From the NCBI RefSeq assembly GCF_030064165.1, contig NZ_CP125947.1, positions 3,844,001 to 3,908,000 of the forward strand: a stretch of DNA of 64,000 bases, in the 5' to 3' direction. Made by a program: the position numbers and the translations under genes. Positions 1 to 11,111 of the stretch are shown in pieces. The notes beneath the pieces are model-generated. The model was not told where the DNA came from, searched no databases, and worked only from the letters and a program-made list of their open reading frames with translations. Source of the DNA: Comamonas resistens. GTDB taxonomy: Bacteria; Pseudomonadota; Gammaproteobacteria; Burkholderiales; Burkholderiaceae_C. Each line of letters opens with the position of its first letter. Position 1 is the first letter of the stretch.

Positions 1-673
1 GGCGGTTGATGACCGCCACCAGCATGTCCCAGTCGCGCTGGGACTGATGAATTTCCTGCAGATTGCGCAGCATGCGCTCCACGATGTCACGCGCGCTGGC
101 AGCCTGCAGATACAGGCCCAGAGGCGCAGCTTCCTCGGGCTGGATGCCGGCTTCATCGAGAAAAGGTTGCAGCCGCTCGGCCAGGGCATTGGCCGAATGC
201 GACTCCCCGGTCAGCGGGTCCAGTACCACCTGCCCTTGCGGCAGCAGCACCTTGACCATGAAGTGGCCCGGGAAGCTGATGCCTTCCACCGCCAGATCAA
301 GGCTGCCGGCCAGCTCCAGCCAGACCAGGGCGACGCTGATGGGAATGCCGCGCCGCGTGCCCAGCACATGGTGGATATAGCTGTTGGCCGGGTCGTAGTA
401 GTTGTTGAGGTTGCCGGCAAAGCCCAGCTCGCCATAGAAGAACTTGTTGAGCACGCTGAGCTGGCGCAAAGGATCGGTCTCGCCTGACAGGCGCTGCTGC
501 AGGCGTACCTGCAGCCGGTCCAGTTCGGCCATCACGGCCTGCAGGTCCAGGTCTGGCTCGGCATCCTGGGCGATGCTGATCGCCGCCTCCATCAGCGCAA
601 AGTTTTCATCGCTCTGCACCAGGGAGGCAAAGTACTGCAGGGCCGTGGGGTGCTCATCAATCGTCCAGCTCAT
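1..673 (-). CDS. SirB1 family transglutaminase-like protein (3' end cut by window)
   Basis: Reading the minus strand from ATG at 673 gives an open frame of about 224 codons that runs off the left edge, so the C-terminus is missing. The protein starts MSWTIDEHPTALQYF. It carries the transglutaminase-core-like segment of the SirB1 family (NNYYDPANSYIHHVLGTRRG near residues 91-110, then GHFMVKV), followed by a helical region that resembles the TPR part of the family. The biochemical role of this family is not established. It is separated from murJ by about 100 bases. The family assignment rests on remembered motifs; it is fairly secure, but function is unknown. Confidence 0.8.
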   Translation of the reverse strand, partial: MSWTIDEHPTALQYFASLVQSDENFALMEAAISIAQDAEPDLDLQAVMAELDRLQVRLQQRLSGETDPLRQLSVLNKFFYGELGFAGNLNNYYDPANSYIHHVLGTRRGIPISVALVWLELAGSLDLAVEGISFPGHFMVKVLLPQGQVVLDPLTGESHSANALAERLQPFLDEAGIQPEEAAPLGLYLQAASARDIVERMLRNLQEIHQSQRDWDMLVAVINR

Positions 674-776
674 AGACGACTTTGTAAGCTGCCTACAACC
701 CCGTGACAAGCGCAATACCCCTGATGCGCAGGCAGAACCTGCGCCAGCCGCTCATTTTTTTGAGGCCCCAGACCGT

Positions 777-2342
777 TTAGCGACGCAAGAGCTGGCGAAT
801 ATTCAGCCCCGCAATGCGCAGCACGCCAAAGTACAGCACCGCCGCGCCCACCATCATGGCGGCCAGCAGACCTGCACGCAGCAGGCTCTGGCTGCGCAAC
901 CCCACCCAGTCGAAATGCTGGCTGCCCCAGAGCAGCAGCACGGCCAGCAGCACACTGGCAGCCAGCACCTGTACGATGAATTTGATCCAGCCCGGCTGAG
1001 GCTGATACACGCCGCGGCGCAACAAGCCCGTCAGCAGCCAGGTCGCATTGACCAGCGCCGCCAGACCGATAGACAGAGCCAGCCCCGTGTGCTTGAGCCA
1101 GGGCACCAGCACCAGATTCAGCAACTGGGTGATGACCAGCACCACGATGGCGATCTTGACCGGGGTGCGAATGTCCTGGCTGGCGTAGTAGCCGGGTGCC
1201 AGCACCTTGATCGCCACCAGACCCAGCAAGCCCGCACCATAGCCCATGAGGGCCAATGCAATCTGGCCCACATCGCTGTCATGCAGCGCTCCGCGATGGA
1301 ACAGCGTGGCCACCAGAGGTGTCGCAAAGGTCAGCAGACCCACGGCGCAAGGCACGGCCAGCAGCACCACCAGGCGCAACCCCCAATCCAGCATGTTCGA
1401 GTAGCGCTGTGCATCGCCCGCCGCCTTGGCAGAGGCCAGCTGCGGCGTCAGCACCACACCCAGGGCCACGCCCAGCAGCGAGGTCGGGAACTCCATCAGA
1501 CGGTCGGCATAGAACAGCCAGGTCACGCTGCCTGGCGCCATGTACGACGCAATCTGGGTATTGATCATCAGCGAGATCTGGGCCACCCCCACGCCCAGCA
1601 GCGCCGGCCCCATCAGCGCCAGAATGCGGCGCACGCCAGCTTCATCCCAGGCCTCGCGAATGGCGGATGGCGAAAAGCCGATGCGCGGCATCAGCGACAT
1701 GGAGCGCAGCGCAGGAATCTGCACCGCCAGCTGCAGCACGCCACCCAGCATCACGCCGCCCGCCATTGCGTAAATAGGCTCGAGGCCATGCTTTTCCAGC
1801 CAGGGCGCTCCCAGCAGGGCCGCCACAATCATGCTGAGATTGAGCAGCACGGGCGTGGCCGCCGGCACGGCAAACTTCTTCCAGGTATTGAGAATGCCCG
1901 CCGACAAGGCCACCAGCGACATGAAGCCGATGTAGGGGAACATCCAGCGCGTCATCACCACCGCAGCCTGATAACCCTCAGGCGACTGACGCATGCCGCT
2001 GGCCAGCAGCCAGACCAGCACGGGCGCGCCCAGCACCCCCAGCACACATACCACCACCAGGACCCAGAACAACATGGTGGCCACATGGCTGATCAGCTTG
2101 TGCGTGGCCTCCTCCCCATGCTGGGTCTTGCTGGCGGCCAGCACCGGCACAAAGGCCTGGCTGAAGGCCCCTTCGGCGAACAGGCGCCGGAAGAGATTGG
2201 GAATTCTGAAAGCGACATTGAAGGCATCTGTCAGGGCATTGGCCCCGAACATGGAGGCCATGAGCAGATCGCGCACCAGCCCCGAAATACGGGAGGCCAG
2301 CGTCAGAAGGGATACGGTGGAGGCGGCTTTGAACAGTGACAC
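777..2342 (-). CDS. murJ: MurJ lipid II flippase
   Basis: A 521-residue polytopic membrane protein of the MviN/MurJ (MOP superfamily) type that flips lipid II across the inner membrane for peptidoglycan synthesis. The N-terminus MSLFKAASTVSLLTLASR is typical, and the charged residues known to matter in E. coli MurJ are in register here (R18, R24, D39, R52). About 14 hydrophobic segments are visible. The start codon is GTG at 2342; no better ATG lies nearby. It is divergent from rpsT, and the shared 230-base gap holds a dispersed repeat and the rpsT promoter. The pairing of murJ with rpsT is common in Burkholderiales. Confidence 0.96.
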   Translation of the reverse strand: MSLFKAASTVSLLTLASRISGLVRDLLMASMFGANALTDAFNVAFRIPNLFRRLFAEGAFSQAFVPVLAASKTQHGEEATHKLISHVATMLFWVLVVVCVLGVLGAPVLVWLLASGMRQSPEGYQAAVVMTRWMFPYIGFMSLVALSAGILNTWKKFAVPAATPVLLNLSMIVAALLGAPWLEKHGLEPIYAMAGGVMLGGVLQLAVQIPALRSMSLMPRIGFSPSAIREAWDEAGVRRILALMGPALLGVGVAQISLMINTQIASYMAPGSVTWLFYADRLMEFPTSLLGVALGVVLTPQLASAKAAGDAQRYSNMLDWGLRLVVLLAVPCAVGLLTFATPLVATLFHRGALHDSDVGQIALALMGYGAGLLGLVAIKVLAPGYYASQDIRTPVKIAIVVLVITQLLNLVLVPWLKHTGLALSIGLAALVNATWLLTGLLRRGVYQPQPGWIKFIVQVLAASVLLAVLLLWGSQHFDWVGLRSQSLLRAGLLAAMMVGAAVLYFGVLRIAGLNIRQLLRR

Positions 2343-2441
2343 GCAGCGAAGTGTATGCGTTCATGCCAAGCGCTGCAGGCTGATTTGCGGCGCTTTTCAC
2401 GCTGTAGCAATCCAGCGATCTCAAACCAGACACGGCCCAAC

Positions 2442-2523
2442 ACAGAGACATCGAGCAAGGGCCGCCCCGCCGCGAGGATGTCGTCCCCTTAAAGGGGGAA
2501 GCGGCAAAGCCGCACAGGGGGTG
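2442..2523 (-). repeat. Multi-hairpin dispersed repeat, copy A
   Basis: Minus-strand copy of a repeat found five times in this window. Read on the minus strand it begins CCCCCTGTGCGGC, has a CCCC...GGGGACGAC hairpin and a CGCGGCGGGGCGGC block, and ends GATGTCTCTG. Unlike the other copies it lies between divergent genes and abuts the extended -10 of rpsT. Confidence 0.75.
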
Positions 2524-2530
2524 ATACAAT
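2522..2530 (+). promoter_or_regulatory. Extended -10 of the rpsT promoter
   Basis: TGATACAAT is an extended -10 element 45-53 bases upstream of the rpsT start codon. No convincing -35 hexamer is seen, because dispersed repeat copy A occupies that position. Assignment is by pattern only. Confidence 0.45.
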
Positions 2531-2574
2531 CCACGGTTTTGCTGACATCATCCTCAGACACAAGGAAATAAATC

Positions 2575-2868
2575 ATGGCAACTAAAGCCAAAAAGAACCC
2601 CCGCCTGGCTTCCGGCCGCAAGCGCGCCCGCCAGAACGTCAAGCTGAACGCTGCGAACACTTCGCTGCGTTCCAAGTACCGTACTGCTGTCAAGAATGTC
2701 GAGAAGGCTGTTGTGGCCGGCGACAAGACCAAGGCAGCTGAACTGTTTGCCAAGGCTCAGTCCGTGATCGACACGATCGCCGACAAGGGCATCTTCCACA
2801 AGAACAAGGCTGCTCGCGATAAGAGCCGCCTGTCCGCCAAGGTCAAGGCCCTGGCTCTGGCTGCTTAA
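2575..2868 (+). CDS. rpsT: 30S ribosomal protein S20
   Basis: A 97-residue, very basic, alanine-rich protein (begins [20 protein letters not shown]) with the typical S20 layout of long helices that bind 16S rRNA. It is about ten residues longer than the E. coli protein. A purine-rich stretch (AAGGAAAT) lies just upstream of the ATG. The gene stands alone and is followed by a strong intrinsic terminator. In E. coli S20 controls its own translation; nothing here proves or excludes that. Confidence 0.98.
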   Translation: MATKAKKNPRLASGRKRARQNVKLNAANTSLRSKYRTAVKNVEKAVVAGDKTKAAELFAKAQSVIDTIADKGIFHKNKAARDKSRLSAKVKALALAA

Positions 2869-2943
2869 TACCTGCCTCCCTCAAGCACGGATGACCTCGG
2901 TCATCTGCCGTTTGTAACGGGTGCGCTGTCAGCAAAAACATCA

Positions 2944-2968
2944 AAACCGCCTTCGGGCGGTTTTTTTG
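2944..2968 (+). terminator. Intrinsic terminator of rpsT
   Basis: AAACCGCC, a short loop, GGCGGTTT, then a run of seven T. Strong GC-rich stem with a T tract about 75 bases after the rpsT stop codon. Confidence 0.9.
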
Positions 2969-3197
2969 TTGTCTGCGCCCGACAGGGGTGACTGCTTCAT
3001 CAAGGCATGTACAGACTCGCCCCACACCTAACACAAAGCGCCCTAATACGAATTGATTAGCGTCAGATTTTGACTTCCCTAGGACAATCCCCAAGTCGGG
3101 GAGTCTGATGTCTTTTATAGGACTTGCCCCCCGTATCTTCGCAAAAAGCCTGCCGCCTGCCTGCAGGCTTTTTTTGTCGTCAAGTCTAGAAAAAGTC
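2969..3197 (+). other. Long leader in front of mqo with a terminator-like hairpin
   Basis: The 329-base gap between rpsT and mqo (2869-3197) holds the rpsT terminator and then about 230 bases without a gene. AAAAGCCTGC near 3144-3153 pairs with GCAGGCTTTTTT at 3163-3174, which makes an intrinsic-terminator-like hairpin ending only 23 bases before the mqo ATG. A second GC-rich block (CCCCAAGTCGGGG, 3089-3101) lies upstream. This may be an attenuated leader or the end of a small RNA. No known riboswitch class is recognised. Confidence 0.45.
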
Positions 3198-4892
3198 ATG
3201 AAAAAGTCGATCAAAGCAGGACTCGGAGCCGTCGCGGCCCTGGTTCTGGCCGCGCTATTGTTTTTATTTTGGCCACTGTTCCCCCGCTCCGTCCCCAAGG
3301 CCGAGAACGAACAGCCCGTCGATGTGGTGATGGTCGGTGCCGGCGTGATGAGCACCACGCTGGCCACCTACCTGCAGGAGCTGCAGCCTGACTGGAAGAT
3401 CGAGGTCTTCGAACGCCTGGACGGCGTGGCCCTGGAAAGCTCCAACGGCTGGAACAACGCCGGCACCGGCCACTCGGGCTTTGCCGAACTCAACTACACG
3501 CCACAACTGCCCGACGGCAGCGTGGAAACCAAGCGTGCCATTGGCATTGCCGAGCAGTTCGAGGTGACGCGTCAGTTCTGGGCCCACCAGGTCGGCCGCG
3601 GCCACCTGCAGTCGCCCGAGACTTTCGTGAACGCCACGCCTCATATGAGCTTCGTCTGGGGTGATGACAACATCGCCTTCCTCAAGAAGCGCCAACAGGC
3701 CCTGGTCCAGAACCCTCTGTTCTACGGCATGGAGTACTCCGAAGACCAGGCACAGATCAAGAAGTGGGCCCCGCTGATGATCGAAGGCCGCGACCCGAGC
3801 CAGAAGATCGCCGCCACCTACATGCCATTGGGCACCGACGTGAACCATGGCGTCTGGACCGAGCAGTTGATGGCCTCGCTCCAGAAGGGCCCCAACTTCC
3901 AGCTGCACCTGCAAAGCGAAGTCACGGCCCTGCGCCAGAACGCCGACAAGACCTGGAACGTGACCGTGGCCGATCTGGCCAAGGGCGGCCAGGAAAAGAC
4001 CGTCAAGGCCAAGTTCGTCTTCGTCGGTGCCGGCGGTGCCGCACTCAAGCTGCTGCAGGCCTCGGGCATCCCCGAATCCAAGAACTACGCCGGCTTCCCC
4101 GTGGGCGGCCAGTTCCTGGCCATCGAGAACCCCGAGCTGGCCAAGCGCCACGACGTCAAGGCCTACGGCATTGCCTCCACCGGCTCGCCTCCCATGTCCG
4201 TGCCCCATCTGGACGCGCGCCAGCTCGACGGCAAGCCCGTGGTGCTGTTCGGCCCCTTTGCACTGGCCACCACCAAGTTCCTCAAGAACGGCTCCTGGTG
4301 GGACCTGTTCTCCTCGGTCACCCATGACAATCTGATGGGCATGCTGCGCGTAGGCATCCACAACCTGGACCTGGTCCAGTACCTGATGCAGCAGGCCGAG
4401 CTGACCGACGCAGACCGTCAGGCCGTACTGGCCCAGTACTTCCCCGAGGCCAAGCGCGAGGACTGGAAGCTGGTCACCGCCGGCCAGCGTGTGCAGATCA
4501 TCAAGCGCGACCCTGAAAAAGGCGCCGTGCTGCAGTTCGGCACCGAAATCGTGGGCTCGGAAGACGGCAGCATCGCCGCCCTGCTGGGTGCCTCGCCCGG
4601 CGCCTCGACCGCTCCCCACATCATGCTGAACCTGCTCAAGAAGTCCTTCCCCGAGCAGATGGCCAGCAGCGAGTGGAAGGCTCACATCCAGCAGATCGTG
4701 CCCTCCTACGGCCGCAAGATCAACGAGGATGCAGCCTATACCAACGAGATCCGCCGCATGACCAGCTCGGCCCTGAAGCTGCCCTATGTGGATGTTCCTG
4801 CCGATCTGGGCAAGAAGGCCGAAGCGGCTCCCGCTCCTGCTGCCGCGCCCCAGAACCCCACGCAGCTGAACAAGGAAATGCAGGCGCTCTAA
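3198..4892 (+). CDS. mqo: Malate:quinone oxidoreductase
   Basis: A 564-residue FAD enzyme that oxidises malate to oxaloacetate and passes electrons to quinones at the cytoplasmic membrane, a TCA-cycle step. The flavin-binding motif [10 protein letters not shown] sits at residues 43-52, and the family block with [14 protein letters not shown] follows. I chose ATG 3198 over the upstream in-frame extension because the extension would translate through the terminator-like hairpin. An N-terminal hydrophobic segment (about residues 8-28) could anchor the protein, and the C-terminus ends in an Ala/Pro-rich tail. The gene is monocistronic, with terminators on both sides. Confidence 0.96.
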   Translation: MKKSIKAGLGAVAALVLAALLFLFWPLFPRSVPKAENEQPVDVVMVGAGVMSTTLATYLQELQPDWKIEVFERLDGVALESSNGWNNAGTGHSGFAELNYTPQLPDGSVETKRAIGIAEQFEVTRQFWAHQVGRGHLQSPETFVNATPHMSFVWGDDNIAFLKKRQQALVQNPLFYGMEYSEDQAQIKKWAPLMIEGRDPSQKIAATYMPLGTDVNHGVWTEQLMASLQKGPNFQLHLQSEVTALRQNADKTWNVTVADLAKGGQEKTVKAKFVFVGAGGAALKLLQASGIPESKNYAGFPVGGQFLAIENPELAKRHDVKAYGIASTGSPPMSVPHLDARQLDGKPVVLFGPFALATTKFLKNGSWWDLFSSVTHDNLMGMLRVGIHNLDLVQYLMQQAELTDADRQAVLAQYFPEAKREDWKLVTAGQRVQIIKRDPEKGAVLQFGTEIVGSEDGSIAALLGASPGASTAPHIMLNLLKKSFPEQMASSEWKAHIQQIVPSYGRKINEDAAYTNEIRRMTSSALKLPYVDVPADLGKKAEAAPAPAAAPQNPTQLNKEMQAL

Positions 4893-4927
4893 GCCCTGCT
4901 CTCCCCGCACCGCCCCGTCGGTGCCCG

Positions 4928-4958
4928 CCCCGCCGGCCTGTGCCGCGCGGGGTTTTTT
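4928..4958 (+). terminator. Intrinsic terminator of mqo
   Basis: CCCCGC pairs with GCGGGG around a 13-base loop and is followed by six T, 36 bases after the mqo stop codon. Confidence 0.75.
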
Positions 4959-5002
4959 CTTGCGGAGCCCGCCGCTTGAGGTTCTGCTACCTCCTTTTCT
5001 CC

Positions 5003-6418
5003 ATGCACCAGCCACTGATCCACGCACCGATAGGCCGCGCCCTGCTGCGTTTTTCCCTGCCTCTGTGGGGCGGCTATGTGCTGCAGTCGCTCAATACCTC
5101 GGTCAATGCCTTCTGGATCGGGCACTACCTGGGCGAGGCCGCGCTGTCCGCAGCCGTGCATGCCAACAATCTGCTGTTCGTACTGATCGCCTTGGTCTTT
5201 GGCATCAGCCAGGCCAGCAATCTGCTGGTAGCCCAGGCCGTGGGTGCGGGTCGCTGGGCCCTGGCGCGCCGCATCACGGGCAGCAGCGCCAGCCTGTTTC
5301 TGGGCGCTGCGCTGCTGATGGCAGCTCTGGGCTGGCCGCTGGCCGCCCCCCTGCTGCTCGCCATGGGGGCTGAGCCAGCCACCACAGCCCTGGCCGTTGA
5401 CTATTTGAGAGTGCTGTTTCTCGCGCTGCCGCCCATGCTGCTGCTGATCTTCGCGGCCGCCGTGCTACGCGGCACGGGCGACAGCCGCACGCCTTTTGTG
5501 GCCCTGCTGGCCGTATCCCTGGGCGATGCCCTGCTCAACCCCTTGTTCATCTTCGGCGCCGGCCCCCTGCCAGGCCTTGGCATGGCAGGCTCGGCACTGG
5601 CCACCCTGGTGGCCAACAGCCTGGGCCTTGCGGGCCTGCTGGCCTGGCTGCGCTGGCAGCGCCTGCCGCTGTGGATAGGCTGGCGCCAGCGCCGCCATTG
5701 GCGGCCTGTGCCTGAGCTGCTGCGCTGCCTGGTCATCAAGGGCCTACCCATGGGCCTGCAGATGCTGGTGGTCTCGCTCAGCCTGGTACTGATGCTGGCC
5801 CTGGTCAACGCCCATGGCACCCAGGCTGCGGCCGCCTATAGCGCGGCCCTGCAATTGTGGGCCTATGTGCAGATGCCGGCGATTGCCGTGGCCTCGGCCT
5901 GCTCCACCATCGCCGCCCAGAACGTGGGCGCTGGTCACTGGCCCCGCGTGGCCCGCACAACCCGCGCCGGAGTGCTCTGCCACCTGCTGCTTACCGGCTG
6001 CTGCGTGGCTCTGGTCCTGGTTTTCGAGCGCCCGGTGCTGGCCCTGTTCCTGCCTGAAGCCAGCGCGGCCCTCGAGCCCGCGCTCCACATCAACCGCATT
6101 GTGCTGGGCTCGTTCCTGCTGCTGGGTGTCAGCAACGTGCTCTCGGGCGTGGTGCGCTCCACGGGCGTCGTGCTGGTGCCGCTGGCCATCCTGGCCCTGG
6201 CCCTGTGGGGCGTGCGCCTACCCCTGGCTTGGAGACTGCAGCCGCTATGGGGGCTGGACGCGCTGTGGTGGAGCTTTCCGCTCAGCGCCCTGGTGTCCAT
6301 GCTGCTGTCCCTGGCCTATTACCACTGGGGCTCTTGGCGCCAGGCTAGGCTGCTAAGCATGACCTCGCCCAAGCGGGACGACAGCGCCCATCAGCCATCG
6401 GCAACATGCTCGCCATGA
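5003..6418 (+). CDS. MATE family multidrug/metabolite exporter
   Basis: A 471-residue protein with about 12 hydrophobic segments in two similar halves, typical of MATE antiporters that export cationic drugs or metabolites using Na+ or H+. Recognisable parts are the N-terminal LRFSLPLWGGYVLQSLNTSV region and the segment RGTGDSRTPF between helices. The start at ATG 5003 (MHQPLIHAPIGRALLRF) fits the family; the longer upstream frame overlaps the mqo 3' end and is not used. It is transcribed alone between terminators. The substrate cannot be told from sequence. Confidence 0.9.
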   Translation: MHQPLIHAPIGRALLRFSLPLWGGYVLQSLNTSVNAFWIGHYLGEAALSAAVHANNLLFVLIALVFGISQASNLLVAQAVGAGRWALARRITGSSASLFLGAALLMAALGWPLAAPLLLAMGAEPATTALAVDYLRVLFLALPPMLLLIFAAAVLRGTGDSRTPFVALLAVSLGDALLNPLFIFGAGPLPGLGMAGSALATLVANSLGLAGLLAWLRWQRLPLWIGWRQRRHWRPVPELLRCLVIKGLPMGLQMLVVSLSLVLMLALVNAHGTQAAAAYSAALQLWAYVQMPAIAVASACSTIAAQNVGAGHWPRVARTTRAGVLCHLLLTGCCVALVLVFERPVLALFLPEASAALEPALHINRIVLGSFLLLGVSNVLSGVVRSTGVVLVPLAILALALWGVRLPLAWRLQPLWGLDALWWSFPLSALVSMLLSLAYYHWGSWRQARLLSMTSPKRDDSAHQPSATCSP

Positions 6419-6420
6419 GC

Positions 6421-6446
6421 AAAAAACCGCCCCCGGGCGGTTTTTT
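6421..6446. terminator. Bidirectional terminator between the MATE gene and gabD
   Basis: A perfect 12-base stem, AAAAAACCGCCC with GGGCGGTTTTTT, around a two-base centre. It gives a T tract on both strands between two convergent genes. Confidence 0.92.
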
Positions 6447-6468
6447 CATGCGCAATGCAGCGAGCCGC

Positions 6469-7947
<1,479 letters not shown>

Positions 7948-7999
7948 ACAAATAAATGCGAGTGACGGGTAGAAGACAGCAGGTCGGCAGACGATGCAC

Positions 8000-9457
8000 T
8001 CAGACCTGCGGTACGAGTGTCGGCAGCGAATCCGCCCTGCTCTTGCGCGTGGCGCACAGTTGCACCCAGATGCCAGCGCACACAATGACCAGCGCGGCAA
8101 AGCCCGTAGAGAGCACCAGGGGACGGTATTGATCGACAAACAGCATCACCACCAGCGAGACGACAATGAAGACAATCACCAGATAGGTCAGCCAGGGGAA
8201 TAGCCACATCTTCAGGCGAATCTCGCGGCCTTCGCTCTCCAGCTTGCGGCGCATCTTGAGCTGGGAGCAGGCCACCACCAGATAGACCAGCATGGCGATC
8301 ATGCCGGTGCTGTTCATCAGCAGGTCCAGAATGTCTCGGGGGCGCATGGACTCAAAGAAGTTCAGCACGGCCACGGCAACCGCCATCACGCAGGACAGCA
8401 GCACCGCATAGACCGGCGTCCCATTGGCACGCGTGCGCTGCAAAATCGCGGGCGCATCGCCACGGCGGGACAGGGAATACAGCATGCGCGAGCAGGTATA
8501 GTGCGCCGAGATAAAGCAGCTGCTCACCGAGGTCAGCACCACAAAGCTCATCAGCCACTTGGCGCCGGGTACGCCCAGCAACTCCAGCGTGCGGCGATAA
8601 GAGCCGTAGCCTGACTGACCCAGATGCGGATCATTCCAGGGCACCAGGCAGACGATCAGGAAGATGGAGCCGATATAGAACAGGCAGATGCGCCAGACCA
8701 CGGAATTGGTGGCGCGCACGATCTGCTCAGCAGGGTTCTGAGCCTCGGAGGCCGCGATGGTGACGATCTCCGCCCCCAAAAAAGCGAACATCACGCCTAA
8801 CAAGGCCACGGCCAGCGAACCGATGCCGTTGGGCATGAAGCCGCCATGTGCGGTGAGAGCACTCCAGCCCCGGGCTTCACCCAGCGGCCAGAGCTTGAGC
8901 ACGGCCAGTGTGCCCAGAGCGATGAAGGCCGTGATGGCTATCACCTTGATCAGCGCGAACCAGAACTCGAACTCGCCGTAGTTGCGCACCTGCAAAAAAT
9001 TCACCAGGATCAGCAGCCCCGTCATGATGGCCGTGAACTGGTTGACGCTGATGGCCGGAAACCAGTCATGCAGGATGAGGCCCGCTACATAGGCCTCCCA
9101 TGCCATCAACAGCGTCCAGAACCACCAGTACAACCAGCCGATGGTGAAACCGGCCCAGCGGCCTATGGCTTTTTCGGCATAGGTGGAAAACGAGCCTGTA
9201 TCCGGGGAAGACGTAGCCATTTCCCCCAGCATGCGCATGATGAGAATCACCAAAACACCCCCGGCCAGATAGGCCAGCACGGAGGCAGGCCCAGCCTGGG
9301 CGATGACACTGCCGGAGCCCACAAACAGGGCGGCACCGATGACGCCGGCAATGGACATCATGGTGAGGTGCCGGGTCTTGAGGGCGCTGCTCAGGGCGTT
9401 GCCACCGTCGGGCGGGGATGAGCGGGTATCGGTCTGCATGATGATGTTTGTCTCCAT
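8000..9457 (-). CDS. gabP: 4-aminobutyrate (GABA) permease
   Basis: A roughly 486-residue amino acid/polyamine/organocation permease with 12 hydrophobic segments. The N-terminal part (KTRHLTMMSIAGVIGAALFVG) closely matches the GabP type, and the gene lies between gabT and gabD, so GABA uptake is the likely role. ATG 9457 (METNIIMQTD) or the in-frame ATG 9439 could start it; a GGAG lies 5' of the second. It is co-oriented with gabT (about 90 bases upstream) and gabD (about 50 bases downstream). Other amino acid substrates cannot be excluded. Confidence 0.88.
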   Translation of the reverse strand: METNIIMQTDTRSSPPDGGNALSSALKTRHLTMMSIAGVIGAALFVGSGSVIAQAGPASVLAYLAGGVLVILIMRMLGEMATSSPDTGSFSTYAEKAIGRWAGFTIGWLYWWFWTLLMAWEAYVAGLILHDWFPAISVNQFTAIMTGLLILVNFLQVRNYGEFEFWFALIKVIAITAFIALGTLAVLKLWPLGEARGWSALTAHGGFMPNGIGSLAVALLGVMFAFLGAEIVTIAASEAQNPAEQIVRATNSVVWRICLFYIGSIFLIVCLVPWNDPHLGQSGYGSYRRTLELLGVPGAKWLMSFVVLTSVSSCFISAHYTCSRMLYSLSRRGDAPAILQRTRANGTPVYAVLLSCVMAVAVAVLNFFESMRPRDILDLLMNSTGMIAMLVYLVVACSQLKMRRKLESEGREIRLKMWLFPWLTYLVIVFIVVSLVVMLFVDQYRPLVLSTGFAALVIVCAGIWVQLCATRKSRADSLPTLVPQV

Positions 9458-9546
9458 CGTTTTGAACCAAGCCCTGGCGCAGCCAGAGCCCAGGCCAGAC
9501 ACCCATCTGTGGGGCGTCTTGGCCTGTGTTGTGCAGGATTGCCGGC

Positions 9547-10866
9547 TTATGCCAAGGCCGCTGCCACGCTGTCCGCCAGCAGCGCCAGACCTTCGTCCAA
9601 TACGGCCATGGGCACGGTCAGCGGCACCAGAATGCGGATCACATTGCCATAGGTCCCGCAGGACAGCAGAATCAGCCCGCGAGCAGCAGCCTCGGCCACG
9701 ATGCGCTTGGCTGCATCGGCATCGGGGCGCTTTACATCGCCGCCCTGCCCCAGCTCGAACGCCACCATGGCGCCGGGGCCGCGCACATCCACAATGGCGG
9801 GGTGGCGTGCAGCCATATCGCGCAGACCGACACGCAGGCGCTCACCCACTTTGCGGGCGCGCTCCAGCAATTGCTCCTGCTCGAACACCTTCAGTACCGC
9901 CAGAGCCGCAGCCACGGCCACGGGGCTGCCTGCATAGGTTCCACCCAGGCCGCCCGGGGCCGGTGCATCCATGATGTCGGCGCGTCCCGTAACAGCAGCT
10001 AGCGGATAGCCACCGGCAAGGGACTTGGCAGTGGTAATCAGATCCGGGACCACAGGCCACTGCTCGCTGGCGTACCAGGTGCCGGTACGGCCGGCACCAG
10101 TTTGCACCTCATCGGCGATGAGCAAAATGCCATGGGCATCGGCAATAGCCTTGAGGCCGGCCACGAATTCCGCAGGTGCGGGGTAGAAGCCACCCTCGCC
10201 CTGCACGGGCTCCAGAATGAAGGCCGCGACGCGCTCGGGCTCGATGTCGTACTTGAACAGCGCGCGCACCGAATCCAGCGCGGCCTCAACGCTGACGCCA
10301 TGCAGGGCATTCGGGTAGAGCGCGTGGTAGATCTCCCCCGGGAAAGGGCCGAAACCCAGCTTGTAGGGCGCCACCTTGCCGGTCAGACCCATGGTGAGGT
10401 TGGTGCGACCATGGAAGCTGCCGCCGAAGGCGATGATGCCTGGGCGACGCGTATGGGCGCGGGCGATCTTGACGGCGTTCTCGACAGCTTCGGCTCCCGT
10501 GCTCAGCAGCATGGTCTTCTTGACAGCGCTGCCCGGCGCCATGGCATTGAGCTTTTCTGCCAGCTCCACATAGGACTCATAGGCCACGACCTGGAAGCAG
10601 GTATGGCTGAAGTTCTCGATCTGGCGCTGCACAGCAGCTGTGATTTCTGGATGAGAGTGACCCGTATTGAGCACCGCAATGCCACCGGCAAAGTCGATAT
10701 GGCGACGCCCTTCCACATCCCAGATTTCCGAATTGTGAGCATGGCTGATGAAGACCGAATGCGACTGGCTGACGCCACGTGGCAAAGCGTTTTGGCGGCG
10801 AGCCATCAAGGTCGCATTGCTGCCCTTGGCGGCGGCTTGGACGAATTCGGGGACCGGATGATTCAT
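9547..10866 (-). CDS. gabT: 4-aminobutyrate--2-oxoglutarate aminotransferase
   Basis: A 439-residue class-III PLP aminotransferase that turns GABA into succinate semialdehyde. The PLP-binding region is visible: STGAEAVENAVK near 122-133, ADEVQTGAGRTG at 251-262, and the Schiff-base lysine K281 in TTAKSLAGGYP. ATG 10866 (MNHPVPEFVQ) has a good ribosome-binding site (GGAGACACC), and the longer frame has no such support. First gene of the gabTPD operon and divergent from the GabR-type regulator. The 245-base gap between them has a repeated TGTACAG. Confidence 0.95.
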   Translation of the reverse strand: MNHPVPEFVQAAAKGSNATLMARRQNALPRGVSQSHSVFISHAHNSEIWDVEGRRHIDFAGGIAVLNTGHSHPEITAAVQRQIENFSHTCFQVVAYESYVELAEKLNAMAPGSAVKKTMLLSTGAEAVENAVKIARAHTRRPGIIAFGGSFHGRTNLTMGLTGKVAPYKLGFGPFPGEIYHALYPNALHGVSVEAALDSVRALFKYDIEPERVAAFILEPVQGEGGFYPAPAEFVAGLKAIADAHGILLIADEVQTGAGRTGTWYASEQWPVVPDLITTAKSLAGGYPLAAVTGRADIMDAPAPGGLGGTYAGSPVAVAAALAVLKVFEQEQLLERARKVGERLRVGLRDMAARHPAIVDVRGPGAMVAFELGQGGDVKRPDADAAKRIVAEAAARGLILLSCGTYGNVIRILVPLTVPMAVLDEGLALLADSVAAALA

Positions 10867-10953
10867 GGTGTCTCCAGAGATATGGTGTTGGAAGCTATCG
10901 CAGCGACTGCGGCAGGACAGCACCAATGTATGAATCAGATGGCTCGCACACCA

Positions 10954-11008
10954 TGTACAGTTCAGGGGCACTGGCGGCATCACTGTGCTGTATGCCGTTG
11001 CTGTACAG
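10954..11008. promoter_or_regulatory. Direct repeat TGTACAG, candidate GabR-type operator
   Basis: TGTACAG occurs at 10954-10960 and again at 11002-11008, 48 bases apart on the same strand. They lie between the divergent gabT and the MocR/GabR gene. Regulators of this family commonly bind spaced direct repeats in such a gap. The assignment is inference. Confidence 0.4.
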
Positions 11009-11111
11009 GCTAACCCTAGGCCGCTGGCGCACAGAGCCAAGCCAGGGCCTTCAGCGCTGCAATACTCGGAACCCACGGGTACGTTCGCCATGGCCACTGG
11101 TTTCTTTTTCG

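Noticed and set aside
444..2339. Long plus-strand frame over murJ
   Set aside because: It is the antisense of murJ, rich in Gln/His, with no family motif, and starts inside an unrelated gene.
3264..5027. Minus-strand 587-codon frame over mqo
   Set aside because: Antisense shadow of mqo in high-GC DNA; Gly/Leu/Val-rich and with no recognisable domain.
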